A program made the position numbers and the translations under genes. From positions 62,001 to 126,000 of the forward strand of contig JAWKUA010000005.1 in the NCBI GenBank assembly GCA_041398785.1: a stretch of 64,000 nucleotides of DNA, read 5' to 3'. This document shows positions 44,996-54,214 of the stretch, in pieces (position 1 is the stretch's first letter; every line of letters starts with the position of its first letter). The notes under the pieces were generated by a model. The model ran no database searches and was not told where the DNA came from. It saw only the letters and a list, made by a program, of their open reading frames with translations. The DNA is from Planctomycetaceae bacterium. Its GTDB lineage: Bacteria > Planctomycetota > Planctomycetia > Planctomycetales > Planctomycetaceae.

Positions 44996-47473
44996 ATGGA
45001 TTTCAATCCGACACCCTTTGATTTCCCGGCGGGACTTGCCATCTGGGCTTTGGTCAACATCGTGGCCCTGGCGGTGGTCCTGTATGTCTGCCTGATTGTC
45101 GCGTTTTCCAGAACTGACAACCAACTGCGGTCGCTGGTCTTGATCGGTATGGCGACAGGGGCTGCTCTGCTGGCGGGCCCGCTGCACTTCCTTTGGGAGC
45201 CGATCGCCAGGCAGGCACCGGCGCTGATCAATCAGGATAAGTCGCTGACAGCCATCGTGATTGCCGGAGTGGTCTGCCTGGGAGTTCTGGCGGCGACGTG
45301 TACCGGTCGCGGGCGTCGAGGCGTGCGGCTGCTGGGTCGTGGTATCAAATCACTGGTGGACGACGTCCGGTCGGTGTCTCCGCGGCGCGTGTTCGCGATG
45401 GCAGGACTGACGGTTCGCGAAGCTCTGCGACGAAAAGCCCTTCTGGTGTTCGTCGTCTTCGCGATGCTGCTGATGTTTGCCGGCTGGTTTCTGACCGGCG
45501 GTGTCGGCAAAGAGGACATGCAGGTCAACGTTCACATTACCTTCGTGCTGACGACGATTTCCTGGCTGATCCTGCCGGTGGTCATGTTTCTCAGTTGCTG
45601 GGGAATTCCGGAAGACATCCGATTAAGGTCGCTGCACACGGTGGTGACCAAACCGACCCGGCGCGTGGAAGTCGTGCTGGGACGTATGCTGGGATTCGGT
45701 TCGGTATCGGTGCTGGTCCTGGTTGTGATGGCGGTGGCCGGTCTGATCTGGGTCAAGCGACAGGTACCCGCGGACGTGCAGAAGGAGCGTCTGATCTGCC
45801 GAGTACCGGTCTACGGGCTGTTCTACTTCCTCGACCGATCGGGAACCCCCACGCGGCGCGGCATTAACGTCGGCGATCCCTGGGAATACCGTTCTCACAT
45901 TGAAGGGAACACGAAGGCGCGAGCCGTGTGGGTCTTCAGCGATGTCACACCGGACCGACTCGGCGACGAATTGCGGCTGGAATCGCGGTTTGAGTCTTTC
46001 CGTACAATCAAAGGTTCTGATGAAAGCATTCAGCAGGGTCTGGAAGCCCAGTACACGCTGGTGAACAACCCGCGGGAAGAGACGTTCGGCTTCTTCGGAG
46101 CCGGAGCAAGCTTTCGCGAAGTCGGGGACCAGTTGCGCGAAGGCCAGTTTCAAAATGCATCCGCCAGTTTTGCAGACATGGCAAGCCGGATGAGGTCCAC
46201 GCCGTCGGACTTTCCGGTGGCCGACACGGATCTTGTGTGGCCCGGTTTCCTTGAGGCCTCAAACCAACTGAAGCGGCTTGGCGGCGACTTCACTGATGTG
46301 CAGCAGGCGTTCGAGGAAATGGCGACGGCACTGTCGAACGTCAATAACCCGGAAGACACCGCCGAGTACGAAGTGGCCGCGGACAAGGCGGACCGCCTGT
46401 CTGAAGTCCTCGCCGAAAAAGGTGATGACCTGCTGGCTGCGATGCCCAGGCTGGAAGTTCCGCTGGAACCGTTTCGCGTTCTGGAATACCACGAAGGCGA
46501 CAACCAGGTCACGTATCCCCGAAAGCTGACCTTCGCTCCGGACTATGAAACGCTGGCTCGCTACCTGGCGACAACCATTTCCGCATGGAACGACGAAGGC
46601 CGGCTGGTCGACGGCGACCAGTTGAAGGACAGCCTGATCGATGACCTGGCGGCGGGAACTCAGATTTCAGAACTGAACGCCGAATTGCTGGTGGAGGTGC
46701 TGAGCGAGCAGATCTCGGAAGGCGCACTGGCCATCGATAACGGAAAGCTGACGGTGACCTCGGGAGACCGGTGGCTGCAGTATTTCGATCAGATCGTGCG
46801 ACAGGAAAAGCTGATTTCGCAGGATCCCGAAGGCTGGAAGCTGGAAGTCGATATCTTTGACGATCTGGTCAATAACGACGGCCGGCTGCGAATTGAAGTC
46901 GCCTGTCTGAACGACCAGATGTTTATCGGGATGGCTCGACCGGACATGTTTCTGCGGTTGCCGAACAAGTCGTTTGCGGTTGGCTATGCCAAAGCGGTGC
47001 TGAATATCGGCCTGATGCTGCTGCTGGTCGTGGCGCTGGCTGTGACCGCCAGTTGCGTTGTGAAAGGCCCGGTGGCGTTTTTCCTGACACTGGCGCTGTT
47101 CACGATCGGTCAGTTCTTCCATGATTTCATGTATCAGGTGATGTCCGGTCAGGCTCCATCGTCCGGGCTGATCGAATCAGCGCTGATGATTGCTCGGCAC
47201 CGGAATCCCAGTATCGGACTGGATTCCAGCGAACAGGCTCGCCAGGTGATCGGCGCATTCGACTCGGTCTTTCGAGGCCTGTTGATGGGAGTCAGTCAGA
47301 TTGTCCCGGACTTCGGAGTGTTCAGTGAGGCCTCGGCGTACGTCGAAAACGGTTTCGACGTTCCGTGGAATTCCTCGGTGCTTCCGGCTCTGGCTGTGCT
47401 GGTTGGTTTTCTGATTCCCTGCGTCCTTGCCGCGACCGCGTTTCTGAAGTTCCGAGAACTGGAAGCGAAATGA
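44996..47473 (+). CDS. ABC-2-type permease with a ~410-residue extracytoplasmic insertion
   Basis: An 825-residue membrane protein. Hydrophobic spans are at about residues 12-37, 46-66, 86-101, 148-166, 183-202, 232-254, 666-688, 693-711 and 796-817. Between 255 and 665 lies a large soluble region (RGINVGDPWEYRSHIEGN, later AGASFREVGDQLREGQF) that must lie on one side of the membrane, probably outside. VTKPTRRVEVVLGRMLGFG before span six is typical of ABC-2 permeases. The insertion is far larger than usual and has helical and beta parts of unknown fold. The stop overlaps the next gene's ATG (ATGA). It is expected to work with one of the two ATPases of the operon. Confidence 0.82.
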   Translation: MDFNPTPFDFPAGLAIWALVNIVALAVVLYVCLIVAFSRTDNQLRSLVLIGMATGAALLAGPLHFLWEPIARQAPALINQDKSLTAIVIAGVVCLGVLAATCTGRGRRGVRLLGRGIKSLVDDVRSVSPRRVFAMAGLTVREALRRKALLVFVVFAMLLMFAGWFLTGGVGKEDMQVNVHITFVLTTISWLILPVVMFLSCWGIPEDIRLRSLHTVVTKPTRRVEVVLGRMLGFGSVSVLVLVVMAVAGLIWVKRQVPADVQKERLICRVPVYGLFYFLDRSGTPTRRGINVGDPWEYRSHIEGNTKARAVWVFSDVTPDRLGDELRLESRFESFRTIKGSDESIQQGLEAQYTLVNNPREETFGFFGAGASFREVGDQLREGQFQNASASFADMASRMRSTPSDFPVADTDLVWPGFLEASNQLKRLGGDFTDVQQAFEEMATALSNVNNPEDTAEYEVAADKADRLSEVLAEKGDDLLAAMPRLEVPLEPFRVLEYHEGDNQVTYPRKLTFAPDYETLARYLATTISAWNDEGRLVDGDQLKDSLIDDLAAGTQISELNAELLVEVLSEQISEGALAIDNGKLTVTSGDRWLQYFDQIVRQEKLISQDPEGWKLEVDIFDDLVNNDGRLRIEVACLNDQMFIGMARPDMFLRLPNKSFAVGYAKAVLNIGLMLLLVVALAVTASCVVKGPVAFFLTLALFTIGQFFHDFMYQVMSGQAPSSGLIESALMIARHRNPSIGLDSSEQARQVIGAFDSVFRGLLMGVSQIVPDFGVFSEASAYVENGFDVPWNSSVLPALAVLVGFLIPCVLAATAFLKFRELEAK

Positions 47474-48927
47474 ACAAGCTTACGTCCCGACAACGAAAAA
47501 TGGCCTACGCGGGCGGGGTTCTGGTCCTGCTGGTCCCGATTGTGTTTCTGGGAGCACCGGCGACTCAGGACGTGCAGCCGGGGGCGAAAGCGACCGCGTC
47601 CGGTGGAATGCTGGCCCGCATGCGTGTCGAGCAGGATCTTGGCGAAAGCACGCTGGGTGATATTGACCCGTCCAGCGCCGCCATGAATCTGGTCCTGCTG
47701 GGTCTGCGCGGACCGGCGGTCAGTCTGCTGCATCAGAATGCGATCGGATACCAGGAACACAAGGACTGGGGAAAACTGAAGACGACGGTCGATTCGATCA
47801 TTCGTCTGCAGCCGCACTACATCAAAATCTGGCAATACCAGGGCTGGAATCTGGCGTTCAACGTATCCCGCGAATGGGACAAGGTGGAAGACCGGTATTT
47901 CTGGGTTAAGGAAGGCCTGAAGTTTCTGAAAGACGGCACGGACCGGAACCAGACCGCCACGATATTGTTCCATAACCTGGCGGACTTCATGGGAAGAAAG
48001 ATCGGCAGTGCGGACGAGAAGAAGTTCTTCCGCAATTTCTTCCTGCACGATCCCGATCCTCAGTTTGAAGGCGGAGCCGATCCGGTTTTGAATCCTGACG
48101 GCAAGGACAACTATCTGGCCGCGTATGACAACTTCGTGAAGGCAAATGAAAAGGATGATGCCTACGGCGTATCGGGCATGACCTATGTGTTCTTCCGGCA
48201 GGGGCCAGCGCGAGCACTTTTGGACTATGCGGCGGCATTTCAGGCGGACGGCCCCGACTATGACACTTCGGCCGCCGCCAGCGACGCCGATCGGCAGGCT
48301 CGCGAAGAAGAGGCTCAGCAGTCGTTCGCCACCAGAAGTCGCGATGCCTGGGACAACGCCTATCGGGACTGGACCGAAGTCTACGGCAAGGAAGTGTTCC
48401 GCGGTCTGAATGACATCCGTTATCGCCTGAACTCCACGGAAGAAGAGCTGGAAGCGGACGCAAAGACGAACGGTGTCACGCTGGAACAGCAGCGCCGGGT
48501 CTGGCTGCAGAATCAGGACATGACCCACTATCGATTCTGGACCGCATTCGCAGATTGCGAGCGTGATCCTGTGATGGTGGATGCACACCGCGCCATCTAT
48601 GAAGGCAAGCGTGCGTTTGCCCGCGGCGAAACATCGGATCCGCCTCCCGCCGAAGACGGCACGCCTCAGGTATCCCGGGCGGAGGAACTGTTTTTCGAAG
48701 GCATGACCAGGTTCGAAGAGGCGCTGGGCAAGTATCCTGACCTGGCGTTTCACCAGGACTATATCGAGGAAGCCATGCTGGCCGTCTACTATTGGGAAAA
48801 GGTCCACCAGTTCAATGGCAAGCGGCCTCCGGAAGAATTCCCGCTGAAGAAACTGAGCATTGAAAACGCCGGCAAGGCTCCGGAAATCGAGCTGCAGTTC
48901 TTCCGCGAAAACCGAGCCGGATTCTGA
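47470..48927 (+). CDS. Membrane-anchored helical protein of the ABC operon
   Basis: 485 residues from ATG 47470, overlapping the preceding stop. A single N-terminal span (residues 8-28, KMAYAGGVLVLLVPIVFLG) anchors it. The rest is soluble, rich in Trp/Tyr/Arg, and helical with TPR-like spacing (VDSIIRLQPHYIKIWQYQGW, RFEEALGKYPDLAFHQDYIE), so it is a candidate scaffold or adaptor on the outer face. No catalytic motif is seen. Overlaps on both sides tie its translation to two permeases, which suggests it is a structural part of the complex. No named family is recognised. Confidence 0.72.
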   Translation: MNKLTSRQRKMAYAGGVLVLLVPIVFLGAPATQDVQPGAKATASGGMLARMRVEQDLGESTLGDIDPSSAAMNLVLLGLRGPAVSLLHQNAIGYQEHKDWGKLKTTVDSIIRLQPHYIKIWQYQGWNLAFNVSREWDKVEDRYFWVKEGLKFLKDGTDRNQTATILFHNLADFMGRKIGSADEKKFFRNFFLHDPDPQFEGGADPVLNPDGKDNYLAAYDNFVKANEKDDAYGVSGMTYVFFRQGPARALLDYAAAFQADGPDYDTSAAASDADRQAREEEAQQSFATRSRDAWDNAYRDWTEVYGKEVFRGLNDIRYRLNSTEEELEADAKTNGVTLEQQRRVWLQNQDMTHYRFWTAFADCERDPVMVDAHRAIYEGKRAFARGETSDPPPAEDGTPQVSRAEELFFEGMTRFEEALGKYPDLAFHQDYIEEAMLAVYYWEKVHQFNGKRPPEEFPLKKLSIENAGKAPEIELQFFRENRAGF

Positions 48928-50723
48928 TGCTGGAGCAACTCTTGCCCGCAGGTCCGATCTTTGTTCGAGAAGCTCTGACGGCCCCTCGACGGTTACGTCA
49001 CTACCTGCTGCGATCGGGTTACGTCGCGTGCCTGCTGGTGCTGATGTATTCCATCCGCCAGGCCACCATCGGCTTTCAGGACGTGCAGTTTTCCGGCGAT
49101 ATCGCGTCGTTCAGCAACCTGGCGTTTCAGGTATTTGCGCTGCTGCAAATGACGCTGGGAATGTTCTTTGCCACTCTGTTTACAGCGGCCAACGTTGCTC
49201 AGGAAAAGGATCGCCGAACGCTGATCCTGCTGCTGATGACAGACATGCGCAACCGCGAGCTGACCTATGGAAAGCTGCTGGCCAGCCTGCTGATCGTCGC
49301 TGTCCTGATCGCGGCTTCCATTCCCGTGTTCTGCACGCTGCGACTGCTGGGCGGTGTCACGTGGGGCCAGGTGTTCTGGACGGAAGCTCTGATCGCCGCC
49401 GCGTCACTGGCTGCCGGAAGCTGGGGATGTCTGGTCGCGTTCTGGCGGGAAAAGACGTTTCAAACCCTGGCCATCAGCGTGCTGGGTGTCGTGCTGGCGG
49501 TGGCTTTCGTGGAAGGCCTGGCAATCGTGGCCGGCACCTCGTCGAACATTGGTTCCTGGATCGCGCTGGCTTCGCCCTACCGTCAGCTTGGCCACATCCT
49601 GAATCCACTGTCGACGACGACGTCCGGGCCCGTGTCCGTGTCGGCACTGCCGTCCGTGGCAATCCTGCTGGCGACGGCGCTGGGGTTGAGCCTGTTTACC
49701 GTCGCCCGGCTGCGAGTCTGGAATCCGTCGCAGTCGCTGCGGCAATCCGCCATGGAAAGTCCCGAAAACTCTGCCTCAGACGCAGCGGGCGAAGCGGTCT
49801 CAGTGCCGCGAGTCACAAAGGTCACTCGACACCGGCACGTCTGGAACAATCCGGTCGTGTGGAAAGAAGTCGTCACGCGCGGATACGGGAAACGCATGTT
49901 GTGGATCAAACTTGCCTACGTGCTGCTGGCCGTGCTGATCGGCTATGGAGTCATCTCGTCCGGCGGAAATTCCACGGATTCGCTGGTGCTGGGCATGGTA
50001 TCTCCCGCAACCGCCGCGTTTCTGGGAATCAGCCTGATCAGCCTGCTGCTGGCCAATGCCCAGGCCGTGACTTCCATTACCACGGAACGCGACTGGAAGA
50101 CTCTGGACATCCTGCTGGCGACGGACCTGAACGCTCGGGAATTCATGACAGGAAAAATCGTCGGCGCACTGTGGAACGCCCGGGAGATGGTGTTGCTGCC
50201 GATGCTGCTGGTCGTGTGGATGCTGATTCGCGGAACGAATGCTTCACTGACGCTGGAGAATTCTGTCTACCTGATCGTGACGTATTTTGTTCTCAGCCTG
50301 TTTGCGGTGATGCTGGGACTACACGCCGGCCTGACATACGAGAACTCGCGGTCGGCGATTGCCAACAGTCTGGGCACCATGTTCTTTCTGTTCATCGGGA
50401 TCTTCATTTTCATGCTGCTGCTGGTGGAAGCGCGGTCGTCGTTCGCCGTGCAGATGCAGAGCTTCATCGTGTTCATCGGGCTTGGCAGCATCGGGCTCTA
50501 TAGTTCACTGACTCATAAGAATCCGTCCAGCGCACTCACGATGGCGGCCGCGCTGCTGCCGTTCCTGACGTTTTATGCGATCACCGAATTTCTCATGGCG
50601 GGAAGCCTGGGAGTCTGTCTGGCGATCTGCTTCGCTTACGGGTTTGCCACAATCGCCATGCTGATTCCGTCCATCAGTGACTTTGACGTGGCACTGGGAC
50701 GAACCACGAATGACGCAGGATGA
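48927..50723 (+). CDS. Second ABC-2-type permease of the operon
   Basis: A 598-residue membrane protein whose ATG shares its first base with the previous stop (TGATG). It is duplicated in layout: a first half with about six spans and RTLILLLMTDMRNRELTYGK, and a second half with VWKEVVTRGYGKRMLWIKLA, RDWKTLDILLATDLNAREFM and six more spans. The phrases ERDWKTLDILLATDL and EKDRRTLILLLMTDM are the cytosolic coupling segments typical of ABC-2 permeases, so one chain may supply both halves of the transmembrane unit. It differs in design from the 825-residue permease. ATGA overlap joins it to the next gene. Confidence 0.85.
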   Translation: MLEQLLPAGPIFVREALTAPRRLRHYLLRSGYVACLLVLMYSIRQATIGFQDVQFSGDIASFSNLAFQVFALLQMTLGMFFATLFTAANVAQEKDRRTLILLLMTDMRNRELTYGKLLASLLIVAVLIAASIPVFCTLRLLGGVTWGQVFWTEALIAAASLAAGSWGCLVAFWREKTFQTLAISVLGVVLAVAFVEGLAIVAGTSSNIGSWIALASPYRQLGHILNPLSTTTSGPVSVSALPSVAILLATALGLSLFTVARLRVWNPSQSLRQSAMESPENSASDAAGEAVSVPRVTKVTRHRHVWNNPVVWKEVVTRGYGKRMLWIKLAYVLLAVLIGYGVISSGGNSTDSLVLGMVSPATAAFLGISLISLLLANAQAVTSITTERDWKTLDILLATDLNAREFMTGKIVGALWNAREMVLLPMLLVVWMLIRGTNASLTLENSVYLIVTYFVLSLFAVMLGLHAGLTYENSRSAIANSLGTMFFLFIGIFIFMLLLVEARSSFAVQMQSFIVFIGLGSIGLYSSLTHKNPSSALTMAAALLPFLTFYAITEFLMAGSLGVCLAICFAYGFATIAMLIPSISDFDVALGRTTNDAG

Positions 50724-53119
50724 CCGGCACTTCTTCAACCTCGCCTTCGATTTCGCGTTCCGATGCGATTCCGACCCGTGCGCAGTGCGGTGTGAAGTCC
50801 GTGCTGAATATTCTGGTCGTCGCAGTGCTGTTCACAGCACTTTCCGATGCGGCCGCGAGTGCCGAATTCAGCCGGTTGACGATTGGATTCGATTCCGTCG
50901 GCAGAGTCGGGTGCTGGCTGCCCGTCTCAGCCGCTGCGGACGGTCTGGCCCCGAACGACTCTGTTGAGCTGCACATCACAACCTCCGATCCGCGCGGAAA
51001 CCCGGTTGTGGAAGTCGCCGATGCGGCGGTCGCCGGCAGCGACGGGACCGTCCGGCTCACCGGACACGTCCGGTTTGGACGGCTGGAAGGCACCGCCAGT
51101 GTTGCCGTAGTTTCCGCGGATGATCCCGCGACCGTCTTTTGTCGTACCAGCGTCGCTCACGGCGAATCGCTGGTGCCTCCGGACGACGCGAATCCCGTAC
51201 AGTCCGTGCTCCAGCTTTGGCAGTATGACGTACCCTTCCTGCTGACTGTCGGGACTCCCGCCGGCATCGAGGAAGTCGAACGCAACGCACAGGCGGTGAC
51301 GCGAACGAATCCGCCTGTCGAACCTCCGCTGGTCATCCTTCGCGTGGACTCGGTGGCGGATCTGCCCTCCAGTCCGCTGGGATATGACGGCATTGACCAC
51401 GTCCTGCTCAACGACAGGTTCTCGCTGTCCGCCGACCAGTTCCATGCGTTGAAGCTGTGGATCCTTTCCGGAGGGCACTGGGTGGTGGCTTCGGGAAAGA
51501 CGCTGCCTGCATTGCTGGAAACTCTGCCGGGACAATGGCTGCAGAGCCGGTTTGAAATTTCAGACGAACCTGTCCCCGTGCGGATTCTGTCGGCTCTGGA
51601 AACGTACGTGTCGGGAGCCAGCCGGGTGCCGACGTTCTACGAATCCGTCCCCATGGCCGTCCCGCAAACGGAGCAGGCGCGGGTGCTGGCGCGAGCGGTG
51701 GAGGGTCCGCTGGTTTCACGCATCGGAGCCGGCGCGGGAGTCGTCACGTTTGTCTCAATTGAACTCAACAGCCGGCCGATGAGCACCTGGCGGTCTCTGC
51801 CGCAGCTTTATGAAACGATGATTCTTGGCCATTCAATTACCGGCGCCGCCGGCAGCGATGCGCGAACCGCCCGCATCTCCAGTTCCGGCGTCAGCGATCT
51901 GGCGACGCAACTGATGGCTTCCGTCGACGTGCAGCCGGCCGCGGGACGCTGGTCGACATGGAGTGTCATGGCAATCGTTTTCGGATATCTGCTGCTGATC
52001 GGCCCGATCGATTATCTGCTGGTTGTTGTCGTCCTGAAACGTCCGCACCTGACCTGGATTTCCTTTCCTCTGCTGGTCATCGCAGGCGTTTGCGGCCTGA
52101 TGGCGCTGAAGCCTGCGTCGGAGGACGATGCCGCGCGGCTCCGGCAGCTAAACGTCGTGGATGTCATGCAGGACCACGACGAACAGCGCGTGTTCGTTCG
52201 AACGTGGATGAGCCTTTCGTCACCGGACACCAGGCGATCAGATTTCTCAACCGCACCGGCCGCGATCGCGCCGCTGCTGAAGCCGCAGACCGTCGAACGG
52301 TCGCTGTCCTGGGCCGGCCGCCCCGAAGACGTCTACGGCGGACTTTATCGTGTGGGTGGCGTCGGGCTGGGTCGACAGCAATACACACACATCGACGATG
52401 CCGGAAACTCGCGGCTGAATTCCGTTCCCCTGATGACCGACGGTTCCTTCGACGTGCTGTCGTCCTGGACGGCGGAATCGACGGCGCCGCTGATTGATTC
52501 GAAGCTGGCGGTCTCCGGTCTGGGACTTCTGGAAGGCACCGTTTCCCACAGCCTTCCTGAAAAAATTGACGACTGGATCATCGTTCACGGAAACCGCCTG
52601 TACCGTTCCACGGGACGAAGTGCCGACGGAAATTCCCTGGCGCCCGGGACCGCTCTGGACCTGCAGCGCAGCGACATTCGTGCCGCCGACCTGAAGAGCT
52701 TTCTGAATGGTACGCGGCTGGTTCGCAACACAGGCTCCCAGCGCGGCAGCGTGGCGCCGCTGACGACGCAGATCATTACTCCCTACAACCCGCTCGGCCG
52801 TGATCCGATGGACATCGTGACCATGATTTCGCTGTTTGAAATCGCCGGCGGGCAGTCGTATGTGGGACTGACTCAGCACCAGCTTCGGCGCCTGGAACTC
52901 AGCGACTCGATACGCCTGAACTACGCACTGCTGCTGGGTCGCTATTCGCAACCCGCCACGGAACTGCTGCAGGATGGTACCGCGGTTCCGCCGGCGGACT
53001 CGGAAACCCTGGTCCGGCTGCTGATTCCCGTCAATCGTCAACCGGCCCGGCGTCAGGGGATGACCGCTGAAGAAATGAATGAGCTGGAAAATTCCCCTGA
53101 GGGAGTCATCGAACCGTGA
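50720..53119 (+). CDS. ~800-residue membrane protein, GldG/DUF4350-like in layout
   Basis: 799 residues from ATG 50720, overlapping the preceding stop. A signal/anchor span covers about residues 28-48. The exported N-terminal 360 residues include a beta-rich segment, then a Rossmann-like part (VDSVADLPSSPLGYDGIDHV, then ALKLWILSGGHWVVASGKTL) resembling the glutaminase-like domain of DUF4350/GldG-type proteins but without an evident catalytic Cys. Two to three spans at 416-462 (VMAIVFGYLLLIGPIDYLLV) follow, then a second soluble domain of 330 residues. It probably monitors or handles a substrate beside the permeases. The last codons overlap the next ATPase gene (GTGA). Family assignment is tentative. 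Confidence 0.7.
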   Translation: MTGTSSTSPSISRSDAIPTRAQCGVKSVLNILVVAVLFTALSDAAASAEFSRLTIGFDSVGRVGCWLPVSAAADGLAPNDSVELHITTSDPRGNPVVEVADAAVAGSDGTVRLTGHVRFGRLEGTASVAVVSADDPATVFCRTSVAHGESLVPPDDANPVQSVLQLWQYDVPFLLTVGTPAGIEEVERNAQAVTRTNPPVEPPLVILRVDSVADLPSSPLGYDGIDHVLLNDRFSLSADQFHALKLWILSGGHWVVASGKTLPALLETLPGQWLQSRFEISDEPVPVRILSALETYVSGASRVPTFYESVPMAVPQTEQARVLARAVEGPLVSRIGAGAGVVTFVSIELNSRPMSTWRSLPQLYETMILGHSITGAAGSDARTARISSSGVSDLATQLMASVDVQPAAGRWSTWSVMAIVFGYLLLIGPIDYLLVVVVLKRPHLTWISFPLLVIAGVCGLMALKPASEDDAARLRQLNVVDVMQDHDEQRVFVRTWMSLSSPDTRRSDFSTAPAAIAPLLKPQTVERSLSWAGRPEDVYGGLYRVGGVGLGRQQYTHIDDAGNSRLNSVPLMTDGSFDVLSSWTAESTAPLIDSKLAVSGLGLLEGTVSHSLPEKIDDWIIVHGNRLYRSTGRSADGNSLAPGTALDLQRSDIRAADLKSFLNGTRLVRNTGSQRGSVAPLTTQIITPYNPLGRDPMDIVTMISLFEIAGGQSYVGLTQHQLRRLELSDSIRLNYALLLGRYSQPATELLQDGTAVPPADSETLVRLLIPVNRQPARRQGMTAEEMNELENSPEGVIEP

Positions 53120-54045
53120 TTGAAACACGCAACCTGACGAAGCGATACGGAAACCTGATCGCCGTCAACAACATCACGCTCAAGCTGGAAGAAGGGGACG
53201 TGTTCGGCTTCATCGGTCCCAACGGATCGGGCAAGACGACCACCATGCGGATGATCGCGACGCTGCTGAATCCGGATCACGGCGAAGCGTATGTCTGCGG
53301 CAAATCGATCTACACCGATCAGGAAGAAATCCGCCGGCTGGTGGGATTCATGCCCGACTTCTTCGGCGTCTACGACGACATGACCGTTGTCGAATACCTG
53401 GAATTCTTCTCCGCCGCGTACCGCATCCCGTCAGCTCAGCGACGAAAGGTGTGCGAAGAGAAACTGGAACTCGTTGACATGGCCTTCAAGCGGGATGCCA
53501 TGGTCAACGAACTATCCCGCGGCCAGACACAGCGCATCGGTCTTGCGCGGACGCTGCTGCATGATCCGCAGGTGCTGTTGCTGGACGAACCGGCCAGCGG
53601 CCTGGATCCGCGGGCACGCATCGAAATCCGCAACCTGCTGAAGCGACTGGGGGAAATGAAAAAAACGGTGATTGTTTCCAGTCACATCCTTCCGGAACTT
53701 GCCGACGTGTGTACTCGCGTCGGCATGATCGAAAAGGGAAACCTGATCGTGGACGGCAACGTCGCCGAAGTGATGCGGAAGGCTCGCCAGCGAATTTTGC
53801 TGAACATCCGCGTCCGTGAACGCACCGAAGACGCGGCGAGGCTGCTGGAACAGTCCGATCTGATCGAACAGGTCGCCATCGGCAAAAACCAACTGCTGGA
53901 AGTCACCGTCAAACCGGACACGATGGACTACAGCGACATCCCGCGACTGCTGATCCAGGAGGGCTTCGCTCTGACTCTTTTCCGTGAGGAAGACGTGAAC
54001 CTGGAAACCGCATTCCTGCAGTTGACGAAAGGTCTCGTGCAGTAA
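53116..54045 (+). CDS. Second ABC ATPase of the operon
   Basis: 309 residues beginning with GTG 53116 within the overlap GTGA. It has Walker A GPNGSGKTTT near residue 37, the LSRGQTQRIGLARTL signature, Walker B VLLLDEPASGLDP and switch His in SSHILPELADV. It is clearly distinct in sequence from the first ATPase of the operon, so the two ATPases may pair with different permeases or form a mixed dimer. It resembles ATPases of the GldA/NatA group. This is the last gene of the run, and 169 bp separate it from the convergent moaA gene. Confidence 0.9.
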   Translation: MIETRNLTKRYGNLIAVNNITLKLEEGDVFGFIGPNGSGKTTTMRMIATLLNPDHGEAYVCGKSIYTDQEEIRRLVGFMPDFFGVYDDMTVVEYLEFFSAAYRIPSAQRRKVCEEKLELVDMAFKRDAMVNELSRGQTQRIGLARTLLHDPQVLLLDEPASGLDPRARIEIRNLLKRLGEMKKTVIVSSHILPELADVCTRVGMIEKGNLIVDGNVAEVMRKARQRILLNIRVRERTEDAARLLEQSDLIEQVAIGKNQLLEVTVKPDTMDYSDIPRLLIQEGFALTLFREEDVNLETAFLQLTKGLVQ

Positions 54046-54214
54046 ATCGTCCGCCAGCCGGGCTGCCCCCGCCATCGTCGTGAACAAGGCTGCAGGTCCC
54101 GAACGTCGATCGGGGCTGCGTGACGGATGCATTCGACGACCGACATCCAAAGCCTCTCGCCGATTTGCGAGCGAAGCACACCATGGCGCCGCGGTCGGCT
54201 TCCTGCGGTGGGAT

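Noticed and set aside
43793..45187. 464-codon minus-strand frame
   Set aside because: Opposite the first ABC ATPase, whose Walker motifs are unmistakable.
47296..48807. 503-codon minus-strand frame
   Set aside because: Opposite the ABC-operon gene starting at 47470; that gene has ATGA/TGATG overlaps with its neighbours and this frame has no such support.
48860..50503. 547-codon plus-strand frame overlapping the second permease
   Set aside because: The permease frame has membrane spans and coupling motifs; this one is a shifted copy of it.
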